A DNA stretch of 64,000 nucleotides, taken from NCBI RefSeq assembly GCF_947492965.1, contig NZ_CANLOZ010000001.1:1-64000 (forward strand), in the 5' to 3' direction. Below are positions 1-8,565 of this stretch, one piece after another. Numbering within the stretch: position 1 is the first letter of the stretch; each line of letters starts with the position of its first letter. Position numbers and translations under genes: made by a program. The stretch comes from an uncultured Aquimarina sp. (lineage in GTDB: Bacteria > Bacteroidota > Bacteroidia > Flavobacteriales > Flavobacteriaceae). The notes beneath the pieces are model-generated. The model saw only the letters and a list, made by a program, of their open reading frames with translations. It was not told the DNA's origin and ran no database searches.

Positions 1-63
1 CCTTGTCATAGGTTACTTTTGTTTCCTTTCTCTTTCATAAATATCTAAAAAACAAATCTAAAG

Positions 64-117
64 GAGCTTGTCGAAGTGAAATTGAAAACTAAGTTTTTAT
101 AGGTCTGCGACAAGCTC
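64..117. repeat. Extragenic inverted repeat
   Basis: The arms GAGCTTGTCG (64-73) and CGACAAGCTC (108-117) are perfect reverse complements separated by 34 bases. The motif with its flanks resembles the dispersed extragenic palindromes often seen between genes in Flavobacteriaceae; that resemblance is from memory. It lies downstream of the TonB receptor gene. The rest of 1-227 holds no supportable gene. Confidence 0.6.
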
Positions 118-227
118 AGACTGACAACAAGAATACTTAATTTAATAACATTACCCTTGGTTTGGCAATGAAAAAAAGAAAAACAGTTTTAAAGAATAAT
201 CGTTTATTAATGCATAAACACACGTTT

Positions 228-2777
228 CTAAAAACTCATTCTAAATGTAACATTAGGCGTAATGCCCAAAGACTGTTGGCGTATGATATCTAACTCTGCA
301 TCGCCATCTGCATTTTCATCTAATTGGTAATTGATCGCAATAGGTACTTGTCTGTTATAAAGATTTAATACTGAGATTCCAATCTGTCCTTTCCAATCTT
401 TATTTTTTATAATATCAAAATGATAGGTCAGTGAAGCATCCAATCGATGATAATTTGGTAAATTTAATGCATTGGGAGTGCCAAATTCGATTTCTTCATC
501 TACCAGATCAGCATCGGTAAAAGGAGCGCCAGACCTCCATAGCCAACCCAAAGAAAACTCCCAATCATCTATTTCTAAGGTATTCGAAATCCTAAAATTA
601 TGGGTGATATCATTATTGCCAGGAAAAGAAGCTTCCTGAAATTCTGGAAATGTATATTCGATGTTGTTAAACGTATATCCAATCCAGGTTCTAAAATTTT
701 TAAATCTTCTTTTTACTAAAACATCGACACCTACCACATCACTTTTTCCAGTAGATAAATCATTATTAATATTGTTAAATCCATTGGTAAGAGAGGTGAG
801 ACCATCAATATTTTTATAATAACCATCGATTTCGACGTTCCAATTGTTTTTAGAGAATAAGAACCCTCCAGAGAATTGTAAACTTTCTAAAACAGGTATT
901 TCATCATTATCAGAATGAATCCATAGGTTATTTTCTAATCGTAGTTGGGTATCTTCAAACTCTACTAATTGGCTGATAGGTTGATATCGCAGTTCTCCAG
1001 TAGCTTTGATGCGTAAAGAATTCGTGATCGGATATTCTATATTAATACGCGGTTCTACATAGAATTGATCCACCACCGAATAATGCGAAGCACGAAATCC
1101 AAGGTTCACAGAACCTTTATGATCAGTAGTATATTTATAATTGCTGTAGAGCGTGTTCGCGCTATTTTTTATAAGGTCTGTTTCATTAATAGGAGTTTCA
1201 AAGGTTCCTTCTCTGGTGACCGTATAAGACACTTCGTTATTAGAAAACTGATATCCCAATGCTAGCAAGTGTCTGTTGTTAAATTTGTATTGCAGATCCA
1301 CATCAAAACCGATATCTCCTACCGTATTTTTTCGGATGGATTGTTCTTCGATAACCGTTTCTTGGGTTTCTGTAAAGTTATAATCAGAATCATACTTAGA
1401 ATAATACCCTTGGATATTCGCCTCAATGTTTTTAAAACTGGTATGGATCCAAGAAAAACTGACGCCTTCATTTTGGATCGTAAGATTATCACGCAGTTGA
1501 TCTTCTTCATTATTGATCTCAAAAGCGAGATCGTTTTTGGTATAAATTCCACTTACGCTAAGGTTATTATGCTCGGTTATATCTGCAATGAGCTTTACAC
1601 TAGTATCATAGAAAAAGAAATTGTTGTCCGAAACTTCTTCCTCGATTTCATCTTCTTCTTCTGCATCAATGGGATTTAAAGCTTCGGTGATTTTCGTATT
1701 CTGAAACACTTTCTGGAAATAAGCGGAATAGGTAGGTGTTTCGAGATAATCGGTATACGCTCTTCTTCCAGAAACAATGACTCCTATTTTTTTTCCGATA
1801 GGAGCTTTTAGAAATAGATCTGCATGCGTACCATTAATACCAAGACCGCCTTCTAGCTTTTCAGGAATTTTGTGATCACTAGAAATGTCGATTACACCAG
1901 AAACTCTGTCTCCATATTTAGGATCAGCGCCACCTTTAAATATTTTTGCATCTGATACCACATAGGGATTAAAAGCAGAAATTAACCCAAACAAATGTCC
2001 GGTATTATACATTTTTATATGATCCCAAAGGATTAAATTTTGATCAGGAGAACCTCCTCTAATCTGAATTCCGGTAGCAGTTTCATCCGGACTGTTGATG
2101 CCAGGAATGGATTGTATACTCTGAAAAACATCGGGCTCGATTTGTCCGGGTAAGATTCCCAACTCCTCATTGGTGATGATAAGGGATCCATCGATATTTT
2201 TTCCCAGTCCTTTGGTAATGTACTCTATGATAAGTACCTCGTCTAATGTGGTACTTTCTTTGATCAACTGAATGCGTTGGCAATCTGATTTTTTAAAAGC
2301 AGTGACAGGAATGGCTTTTTCGCTATATCCCACATACTGAATGGAGATGGTAGCGGTTTTATTAATTTTTTCGAATATGAAAAAACCATTTTCATCGGAG
2401 ATCACACCTTCATTAGATTCGTTTATCACAATGGTGGCATAGGATAAAGGACTGTTGGTTTCACCATCATATAGATATCCACAAATGGTTGTTTTGGTAT
2501 CTGGCGTACTCACCGTAATTTGTCTTTCCGAAATCTTATTATACGAAAGTTTCGTTAGGGATTGTAGCGTAATCAGTATCTCATCAATAGGAGTATCATT
2601 GATCCTAATAGAAACGGATTTGCCTTGTATAATATCGTTGCTGTAAGAGAAAATCAGTCCGTAAGATTCAGAAATATCGGTAAGTACTTCTTGCAATGGA
2701 GCATTTTTATACTCCTTTACAATTTGCGCTTGTGCTGAGTAGGTTACTAGTAAAAGGAATACAATAGTTTTCTTCAC
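228..2777 (-). CDS. TonB-dependent receptor with N-terminal signalling (STN) domain
   Basis: This 849-residue outer-membrane receptor is the third gene of a sigma/anti-sigma/receptor set. A signal peptide (1-17) is followed by an STN (secretin/TonB N-terminal) domain at about 18-91, a carboxypeptidase-D-like regulatory fold at about 97-180, the plug (about 185-300, with IRGGSPDQN) and a beta-barrel ending in aromatic FRMSF. The STN domain is the part that contacts a FecR protein in the periplasm, and fecR lies 30 bp upstream. By family it imports an unknown ligand by TonB-driven transport and reports ligand binding to the sigma factor. No SusD-like partner is adjacent, so a glycan substrate is not supported. 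The ligand cannot be told from sequence. Confidence 0.92.
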   Translation of the reverse strand: MKKTIVFLLLVTYSAQAQIVKEYKNAPLQEVLTDISESYGLIFSYSNDIIQGKSVSIRINDTPIDEILITLQSLTKLSYNKISERQITVSTPDTKTTICGYLYDGETNSPLSYATIVINESNEGVISDENGFFIFEKINKTATISIQYVGYSEKAIPVTAFKKSDCQRIQLIKESTTLDEVLIIEYITKGLGKNIDGSLIITNEELGILPGQIEPDVFQSIQSIPGINSPDETATGIQIRGGSPDQNLILWDHIKMYNTGHLFGLISAFNPYVVSDAKIFKGGADPKYGDRVSGVIDISSDHKIPEKLEGGLGINGTHADLFLKAPIGKKIGVIVSGRRAYTDYLETPTYSAYFQKVFQNTKITEALNPIDAEEEDEIEEEVSDNNFFFYDTSVKLIADITEHNNLSVSGIYTKNDLAFEINNEEDQLRDNLTIQNEGVSFSWIHTSFKNIEANIQGYYSKYDSDYNFTETQETVIEEQSIRKNTVGDIGFDVDLQYKFNNRHLLALGYQFSNNEVSYTVTREGTFETPINETDLIKNSANTLYSNYKYTTDHKGSVNLGFRASHYSVVDQFYVEPRINIEYPITNSLRIKATGELRYQPISQLVEFEDTQLRLENNLWIHSDNDEIPVLESLQFSGGFLFSKNNWNVEIDGYYKNIDGLTSLTNGFNNINNDLSTGKSDVVGVDVLVKRRFKNFRTWIGYTFNNIEYTFPEFQEASFPGNNDITHNFRISNTLEIDDWEFSLGWLWRSGAPFTDADLVDEEIEFGTPNALNLPNYHRLDASLTYHFDIIKNKDWKGQIGISVLNLYNRQVPIAINYQLDENADGDAELDIIRQQSLGITPNVTFRMSF

Positions 2778-2807
2778 GCTTGTTGTGTTAAATAACAGTG
2801 GGAGTTT

Positions 2808-3707
2808 TTATTTATTAGACAGTTTTACCTCTTTTCCGTTTACGATATATTCAATATTCATAGGAACCAGTACAGATTCTAAAGCAAGGTTAACATCGTT
2901 ATGTACAAAGCCTCCAGAAAACAATTTATGTTCATCTATAGAGGTTCTCACAAAAGTTACATTGTATTGTCGTTCTAGCTCGTCTAACACTTCTTTTAGT
3001 GGAATACTCTTAAATAAACTTTCTCCTTGTTTCCATAGTGGTTGGGTCTCCGAAATTTTTACTTTATTTAGGGTGTTATCCTTTAAAAGAACAGACTCTC
3101 CTTGCGTAATGATTTCTTGTACATCTGCAATGGTTTGTACCTTTACTTTTCCTTCATAGCAGGCCACTTCAAAAATGTGATCTCTAGACTTTACATTAAA
3201 AATAGTTCCTAATACTTCGACTTCTCCAGCGGTAGTTGCTACCGTAAAGGTTTCTCCTTTTTTTACAGTAAACAATCCTTCACCTTTTAAATCTATTTCT
3301 CGGTTTTGAGACCAAAAGAAACGATTGTACGATAGCGATGATCCCGCATTTAGATCTGCTTTGCTACCATCTGGGAATGTGATGGCAAGTTGTTCTCCAT
3401 TGGCTGCTTCATGGGTAACTTTATTAAAAAACAATCCTATCACCAGCAGTATAGATGCTGCAGCAGAAATGGTGTAAAGAATAGGTTTTAATGGAATAAC
3501 CTTCTTCTTTTTTTGGTGTTGTAATTTTTCTAAGGTTACCGAAAGAGAGGTTTCTTCATCAAAAGGAGGCGCATGAAAATACTCCAGCCCTTTTACAATT
3601 TTCTCATAATCTTCAAGCTCTTCAGATGTAGAAAATTGTGCTAGCTCATCATTGGTTAAATCATTGTTTAACCATTTTGCTAAATATGGATCTTTATCCT
3701 CTTCCAT
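2808..3707 (-). CDS. fecR: FecR-type anti-sigma factor
   Basis: This 299-residue single-pass inner-membrane protein has a short cytoplasmic N-terminus that would hold the sigma factor, a transmembrane helix at about 72-94, a FecR domain at about 105-200, and a C-terminal DUF4974/STN-like domain (about 225-297, containing LKEVLDELERQYNV). It sits between the ECF sigma gene and the STN receptor in the usual Bacteroidota order. By family it keeps the sigma factor inactive until the receptor binds ligand. Its 95-bp leader contains one copy of the inverted element described at 3768-3798. Confidence 0.93.
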   Translation of the reverse strand: MEEDKDPYLAKWLNNDLTNDELAQFSTSEELEDYEKIVKGLEYFHAPPFDEETSLSVTLEKLQHQKKKKVIPLKPILYTISAAASILLVIGLFFNKVTHEAANGEQLAITFPDGSKADLNAGSSLSYNRFFWSQNREIDLKGEGLFTVKKGETFTVATTAGEVEVLGTIFNVKSRDHIFEVACYEGKVKVQTIADVQEIITQGESVLLKDNTLNKVKISETQPLWKQGESLFKSIPLKEVLDELERQYNVTFVRTSIDEHKLFSGGFVHNDVNLALESVLVPMNIEYIVNGKEVKLSNK

Positions 3708-3767
3708 GTAGTGTAGTTATGTTTCGAATACTCAGATGTTTTACTATATCATTCAGGTTTAATATCC

Positions 3768-3798
3768 GTATAACCGGCGTTTTGCAAAATACCCTACC
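3768..3798 (+). repeat. Promoter-like element, left copy (inverted relative to right copy)
   Basis: Read on the plus strand this is GTATAACCGG, eight unmatched bases, then AAAATACCCTACC. The same two blocks with the same 8-base gap occur on the minus strand at 4338-4368. This copy lies between the sigma stop codon and the fecR start and points back into the 3' end of the sigma gene. If it is a promoter, it would make an antisense transcript. Confidence 0.7.
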
Positions 3799-3802
3799 TT
3801 GC

Positions 3803-4315
3803 TTAAATATTTTTTATAATCTTTCTTAGTTTTTTAAGGGCATTATGCATTCTTTTTTCTACTGATTTCACCGAAATACCTAGCATTTCGGCGATTTCGT
3901 TATATGTTTTTTTATCGATTCTATTAAGTAAAAATACTTCGCGTTGTGCTTCAGAAAGATCACCAATGGCATTTTGAAGCTTTATCATAAACTCCTTTTC
4001 TTCTAGAATAAAATCAGGAGATTCATGGTTTCTGTCGCGATGTGAAAGTTTGGAGTAGGCTAATCTTACTTTTTGATGTTCTACCTGATTTAAAAATAAA
4101 TTGGTGGATACCTTATATAAAAAAGCTCTGGCTTTTTCCAGGATTACCTTTTTACAATTATTCCATAAACGAATAAAAGATTCTTGCATGATATCTTCTG
4201 CCTGGTCAGGATCTCCACATTTATAATAGATATGATTTCTGATGGTTCTGGAGTGCGTTTTGAACAATTCGTTAAACACGTCTTGTTCACAAACAGATTT
4301 GGAGGATACACTCAT
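3803..4315 (-). CDS. ECF-type RNA polymerase sigma-70 factor
   Basis: This 170-residue sigma factor of the Bacteroidota FecI-like group has sigma region 2 at about 10-75 (with DPDQAEDIMQESFIRLW) and region 4 at about 110-165, containing the helix-turn-helix KTYNEIAEMLGISVKSVEKR. It heads the operon sigma-fecR-receptor. It probably transcribes its own operon. A candidate autoregulated promoter (AACC -35-like block, 15 bases, TACCC -10-like block) lies at 4338-4368, about 23 bases before the start codon. Confidence 0.93.
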   Translation of the reverse strand: MSVSSKSVCEQDVFNELFKTHSRTIRNHIYYKCGDPDQAEDIMQESFIRLWNNCKKVILEKARAFLYKVSTNLFLNQVEHQKVRLAYSKLSHRDRNHESPDFILEEKEFMIKLQNAIGDLSEAQREVFLLNRIDKKTYNEIAEMLGISVKSVEKRMHNALKKLRKIIKNI

Positions 4316-4337
4316 ATGTGAATTTTTTTCGGTCCAG

Positions 4338-4368
4338 GGTAGGGTATTTTTTTTCTGCCCGGTTATAC
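4338..4368 (-). promoter_or_regulatory. Candidate autoregulated ECF promoter (right copy of inverted element)
   Basis: On the minus strand this reads GTATAACCGG, eight bases, then AAAATACCCTACC, ending 23 bases before the sigma start codon. The AAC of the first block and the TACCC of the second are 15 bases apart, close to the usual spacing of ECF-type -35 and -10 elements. It is the exact block match of 3768-3798 in opposite orientation. The promoter role is inferred. Confidence 0.5.
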
Positions 4369-4386
4369 AGCCAAAAATAACTTATT

Positions 4387-5955
4387 ATGAATTCCAAAAC
4401 AAATCTTAGAACTGTGGTACTCCTAATTACAGTTATCGCCTTAACCTCTATTGCTTTTAAATTAAAACCCATCATATCTAGCTATGATGATTTTAATCCA
4501 GACAAAGTTTATAAAGTAAATTACAATTATTTTTTTAAGTCTGGAAATAAAAACACCTATGTAAAAGCATTTGTTCCGAAGAATAATTCGAGACAAAGAA
4601 TTTCGGTAGGAAGCATCTATTTAGATAGTACGCTACACTTTAGTAAAAAGGAAGAACAGCATGAAAATCTAAGAGCTGTTTGGAGTACTGATAGTAAGGA
4701 TTCATACCATAATGTGAATTATGAATTTATTTTTGAAGGAAAGGATAAAAGCTATATCATTCCCAAGAATTTTCTGAAAACTGCTGGTGGATATGAGTTG
4801 TTTTTACAACCTACAGAAAATATTCAATCGGATCATGATATGATCACTGATTTAGCAAAACAACTGGTACAAAATGCTAGTACTGATAAGGAAATAGTTA
4901 GTACTGTTTTTGAATATGTTTCTAGCATTCCTTCAGCACCAATTATTACCCTTACGGATGCGCTTACTACGATTAAACAGAATAGAGCTTCCTGTAATGG
5001 AAAAAGTAGGTTATTTGTTGCCTTATTACGGAATTTAGGATATCCAGCTCGAATTAAAGGAGGAATTATAGCTGAGAATACAACAAAAAGAACATCCCAC
5101 GTATGGGCAGAAGTACTTATCAATGAAAATTGGATTCCATTTGATACGCTCAACAATCATTTCGCATATCTACCCTCTAATTATTTAGAAATATATCAGG
5201 GAGATGAGTTTTTAATCACACATACATCTGGAATTCAGTTTGATTATACCTATCAGATCGAAGAAATGAATCATATCGCTTTTTTGAAGATGAACTCTGA
5301 AGAAATTTCAAAGCTGTCTGGTATTTCTCTTTGGAGTATGGTTGAATCCGGAATTATCTCGAAATCTTCCTTACATCTATTATTACTATTGCCATTAGGA
5401 GGATTACTAGTGGCATTTTTAAGAAATGTTGTGGGAATAAAAACCTTTGGGATTTTTCTTCCTGTTTTAATTGCATTTTCTTTATTGCATACCGGTTTTT
5501 TTACAGGAATTATCCTGTTTGTTGGATTGATTCTATTGGTTGGTTTGATCTCGTATCCATTTGATAATATTGGACTATTGTACACACCAAAATTAGTAGT
5601 CTCGCTCACCATTATGGTGGGTTTAATGATTATTGCTACTAATATTGGGTTAACTTTTGATATCAGTTGGTTAACTACATTAACATTTTTTCCAACGATC
5701 ATTTTAACCATAGCAGCCGAACGGTTTTCTAGAGCTACGGTCGAAGATGGCTATAAAATTGCAATTGATAAGCTTTTCCAAACGATCTTGGCTACAACAC
5801 TATGCTATGGATTATTATCCTGGAAAGTACTGCCTTCTATCCTTATCATTTTTCCAGAAATTATTCTACTCATTATCTCATCAGCAATGCTTCTAGGAAG
5901 ATACATAGGAATTCGATGGACAGAACTATACAGATTCAAACCGGTACTACAATAG
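4387..5955 (+). CDS. Transglutaminase-like domain fused to seven-TM membrane domain
   Basis: This 522-residue protein has an N-terminal anchor (about 8-26), a periplasmic region with a transglutaminase/cysteine-protease-like core at about 155-275, and a polytopic C-terminal half (about 325-518). It resembles the families named inactive transglutaminase and 7TM_transglut, which in Proteobacteria are encoded beside a RimK-like ligase and a retropepsin-like zinc protease. Unlike the name, the core here keeps a plausible triad: C203 in SCNGKSRLF, H238 in SHVWAEV and D253 in PFDTLNNH. The RimK-like gene follows 60 bp downstream, and a barrel gene comes next instead of the protease. The substrate is unknown; peptide cross-linking or cleavage is inference from the fold. 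Confidence 0.85.
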   Translation: MNSKTNLRTVVLLITVIALTSIAFKLKPIISSYDDFNPDKVYKVNYNYFFKSGNKNTYVKAFVPKNNSRQRISVGSIYLDSTLHFSKKEEQHENLRAVWSTDSKDSYHNVNYEFIFEGKDKSYIIPKNFLKTAGGYELFLQPTENIQSDHDMITDLAKQLVQNASTDKEIVSTVFEYVSSIPSAPIITLTDALTTIKQNRASCNGKSRLFVALLRNLGYPARIKGGIIAENTTKRTSHVWAEVLINENWIPFDTLNNHFAYLPSNYLEIYQGDEFLITHTSGIQFDYTYQIEEMNHIAFLKMNSEEISKLSGISLWSMVESGIISKSSLHLLLLLPLGGLLVAFLRNVVGIKTFGIFLPVLIAFSLLHTGFFTGIILFVGLILLVGLISYPFDNIGLLYTPKLVVSLTIMVGLMIIATNIGLTFDISWLTTLTFFPTIILTIAAERFSRATVEDGYKIAIDKLFQTILATTLCYGLLSWKVLPSILIIFPEIILLIISSAMLLGRYIGIRWTELYRFKPVLQ

Positions 5956-6015
5956 GTGCTTTTACCCTATAACGAACATGCCTTATAACTATGTGCCATC
6001 AATAAACAAAAGACT

Positions 6016-6903
6016 ATGCTTTCAACATTTTTAAAAATAAAACCATCCAAAAAAAATGAAGTGGTGGGTTTAAACGAAAGGAATATAAAATTCATCTATC
6101 CCAATAATAAGAAAAAGGATTATCCCTTGGCGGATGATAAAGTTCGAACCAAAGAAATTCTACATCAACATCAGATTCCTTGTGCTAAAACATATGCAGT
6201 CGTAGCGTATAATAATGATATCAAAAAAGCCTGGGAAGTATGCAAACAATATGATGCGATGGCGATTAAACCTGCAAATGGATGCGGTGGTGGAGGGATC
6301 AAAATCATTAAAAAAGATCGTAATGGGAATTGGATCAGTAGCGGAAAAGTAATTACAGAACGACAAATATTTCAGCATATGGCTGCGATTATTATGGGAT
6401 TCTTTTCTCTAGGTTCTCATGATAGGGTTTTGATTGAAGAATGCATAGAACCACATCCCTTTTTCCATAAAATTTATCCGGCGGGAGTTCCTGATTTTAG
6501 AATCATCACACTCCATCAAAACCCTGTGATGGGAATGCTAAGAATGCCAACCGATAGATCCGACGGGAAAGCAAATCTTCATCAGAATGGAGTAGGGATT
6601 GGAGTAGATTTAACTGCGGGAACATTAACGGAAGTATATGACGGCAAAAATTACTTTGATCATCATCCCGATAGTGGATTTGTGATACAAAATATGCCTA
6701 TTCCATATTGGGAAGAGATTCTGAAAATATCGATTGATACGGCAAGAGCTTTTCCTCTAAACTATCTAGGGATTGATATCGTAATAGACAAAAACAAAGG
6801 TCCTCAGATTATGGAGATCAATGTGCGTCCGGGATTGGGGATTCAATTGGTGAATAAACAAGGATTAAAAAAAGCAATCAAAGAACAAATAAAAAATTAT
6901 TAA
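6016..6903 (+). CDS. RimK-related alpha-L-glutamate ligase-like ATP-grasp protein
   Basis: This 295-residue cytoplasmic ATP-grasp enzyme matches the alpha-L-glutamate ligase-like family that travels with 7TM transglutaminases. Visible marks are the N-terminal LNERNIKFIYPNNKKK and YPLADDKVRTKEIL, the nucleotide-binding loop KPANGCGGGGIKII, VLIEECIEPH, and the metal-binding MEINVRPGLGIQLVN near the end. By family it would add an amino acid (often glutamate) to a carboxylate of a protein or small peptide. The acceptor is unknown. It is the second gene of a three-gene unit with short spacings (60 and 16 bp), so co-function with its neighbours is likely. Confidence 0.87.
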   Translation: MLSTFLKIKPSKKNEVVGLNERNIKFIYPNNKKKDYPLADDKVRTKEILHQHQIPCAKTYAVVAYNNDIKKAWEVCKQYDAMAIKPANGCGGGGIKIIKKDRNGNWISSGKVITERQIFQHMAAIIMGFFSLGSHDRVLIEECIEPHPFFHKIYPAGVPDFRIITLHQNPVMGMLRMPTDRSDGKANLHQNGVGIGVDLTAGTLTEVYDGKNYFDHHPDSGFVIQNMPIPYWEEILKISIDTARAFPLNYLGIDIVIDKNKGPQIMEINVRPGLGIQLVNKQGLKKAIKEQIKNY

Positions 6904-6919
6904 AAAGGAGAAGAAATTT

Positions 6920-8053
6920 ATGAATACAATAAAGATTTGGATGACCGTTTTGTTGGGGTTTATATATATGCAATCATTTAGTCAGGTTAAAAATACGTTC
7001 AATATAGGTACTGAAGGTGGCTATGAATACAATTATTTCAGAAGTCCAAAAGAGATACGCACTGATGAAGGAATTTTAAATGAAAGTGATTTAATATCAA
7101 GTAGTTTTTATCAGGATATCGAAGTGAACTACAAATTTAGATATCGATGGAAAAACAATCGATTTAGAATTTCGGCAAATCCATTCGCTAGGATTTTTTA
7201 TGAAAACAGCGATGATAGCTATTGGAGCCTTAATACCGTAGCAAAATATGATTATAAGTTTAATAGAAAAACCGCTCTTATTGCCGAAGCTAGATTGATG
7301 AGAATGAATCGAGAAGGACTTGGAGGAGATCAAGATGTGCTTATTAATCCACTAGGATATACCAATTACGGAGGAACATTGGGAGTAGAGTTTGTTCCGA
7401 TCACAAACAATGAGAGTTCTATAGAAGGATTTTACAATTTCAGAAATTTTGATGCATTTGGAGTCAGAGATTTACAATATAGTGAGTTTGGTGTGCAACT
7501 AGCTTCCGTGCAAACGTTCAAAATAGGTCGGTTGAAACATAAATTAGGGCTTAATGTATATGCCAAAAAAAGACTGTATGATACGTTTAATGCAAGTGAT
7601 GTAGAACCCGATGGAGAAAGAGATTGGGATTATGTGAAAGGTACCTTGTCTTATGGATTACCAATTAATAAGCACCTACAAGTTAAGCCTAGTTTTGTGT
7701 ATTATATGCGTATCGATAATTCTACGAATCGCTCTGGATTTAATCAATTTGGTCCAGGAATCGCATTAAGGTATAAGAAGAAGAATACTAAGGTGCGTAG
7801 CTCTTTTTCATTTATAACTCGAGATTACACAGATATTGAGGCTAGAAATACGGAAGGAACAATTGGAGAAAATTTAAAGTATGAGTATGCTAACTTTCAA
7901 TTAAATGCATCTCAAAAAATAGGTGGTGGTTTTTCTATCACGACTACGTTGTTTTCTAGAATTAGAAGTACAAATTATACCGATATAGACGCCAGGTCAT
8001 TTAGGAATTATAGAAATCAATATGCTGGTATAGGCATATTGTGGGAGTTTTAA
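6920..8053 (+). CDS. Outer-membrane beta-barrel protein of the transglutaminase/ligase unit
   Basis: This 377-residue protein has a signal peptide (MNTIKIWMTVLLGFIYMQSF, cut near residue 22 before QVKN) and then alternating polar/aromatic strands throughout, ending in GIGILWEF, whose final Phe is typical of BAM-inserted barrels. No enzymatic motif was recognised. It starts 16 bp after the ligase-like gene, so it is probably co-transcribed. It occupies the place held in Proteobacteria by the retropepsin-like protease. It could be the outer-membrane end of an envelope system or simply a porin-like partner; its role is unknown. Confidence 0.75.
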   Translation: MNTIKIWMTVLLGFIYMQSFSQVKNTFNIGTEGGYEYNYFRSPKEIRTDEGILNESDLISSSFYQDIEVNYKFRYRWKNNRFRISANPFARIFYENSDDSYWSLNTVAKYDYKFNRKTALIAEARLMRMNREGLGGDQDVLINPLGYTNYGGTLGVEFVPITNNESSIEGFYNFRNFDAFGVRDLQYSEFGVQLASVQTFKIGRLKHKLGLNVYAKKRLYDTFNASDVEPDGERDWDYVKGTLSYGLPINKHLQVKPSFVYYMRIDNSTNRSGFNQFGPGIALRYKKKNTKVRSSFSFITRDYTDIEARNTEGTIGENLKYEYANFQLNASQKIGGGFSITTTLFSRIRSTNYTDIDARSFRNYRNQYAGIGILWEF

Positions 8054-8085
8054 GATTTCTCCCGAATTGATGGTTGGTTTTTTAG

Positions 8086-8118
8086 TTAAGCGTTACTTTT
8101 GTAGCGCTTAATTTTTTA
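8086..8118 (+). terminator. Probable terminator of the trio, with a promoter-like box in the loop
   Basis: The arms TTAAGCG (8086-8092) and CGCTTAA (8105-8111) are followed by TTTTTTA. Three more bases (TAC/GTA) can extend the stem. The loop contains TACTTTTG (8094-8101), which matches the Bacteroidota -7 box TAnnTTTG, with a TTG 17 bases upstream. The site may therefore end one transcript and start the next. Confidence 0.55.
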
Positions 8119-8143
8119 TATATAACAAGCAAAATATTTGAGT

Positions 8144-8500
8144 ATGGCTAGAGACGAGAAGCTTAAAGAACGATGGGAGATACTAGTACAAAAATTATCT
8201 GCTCAATTTGGTGATGGTGAAGAACTAGATTTGGATGCAATCATATATTTAATAGGTGTTCAGGAATTAGGTCAGGTGCATCGCAAGTTTAAGAAAGATG
8301 AAAAATTGGATCTCATGCATATTGCTATCTGTAGATTACTAGAACCCTATGGATATTATGAATTTGATTATTTTGATGATGATGGCTGGCCTCATTATAT
8401 CGTTAAAGAACAACTACCAAACCTGAAAGCGGGAGAACAATCTGTTTTAATGAAAGAAGCTATTGTAAATTATTTTTTGGCTAGTGAGTATATTTTTTAA
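8144..8500 (+). CDS. Small acidic hypothetical protein
   Basis: This is a 118-residue soluble protein starting at ATG 8144 (MARDEKLKERW). A TTG six bases earlier is in frame but less likely. It is rich in acidic and aromatic residues (FDYFDDDGWPHY) with mostly helical surroundings. There is no signal peptide, membrane segment or catalytic motif. It resembles a family seen only in Bacteroidota as far as I can recall, with no assigned function. A possible promoter box lies at 8094-8101. Confidence 0.75.
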   Translation: MARDEKLKERWEILVQKLSAQFGDGEELDLDAIIYLIGVQELGQVHRKFKKDEKLDLMHIAICRLLEPYGYYEFDYFDDDGWPHYIVKEQLPNLKAGEQSVLMKEAIVNYFLASEYIF

Positions 8501-8565
8501 AAAATGACGCAACCAATCGAATAACTTGTCATCTTAAGAAGATAATAATTAAAAAAACAATCTAA

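Noticed and set aside
1..38. Possible minus-strand gene start at the left edge (ATG at 38)
   Set aside because: The frame reaches a stop after ten codons.
3768..4368. Sigma gene plus inverted repeats as a small transposon
   Set aside because: There is no transposase, no target duplication, and the sigma gene fits its own operon.
5271..5711. Minus-strand open frame opposite the 7TM transglutaminase gene
   Set aside because: It follows from codon bias of the sense gene, has no start context and encodes no recognisable domain.
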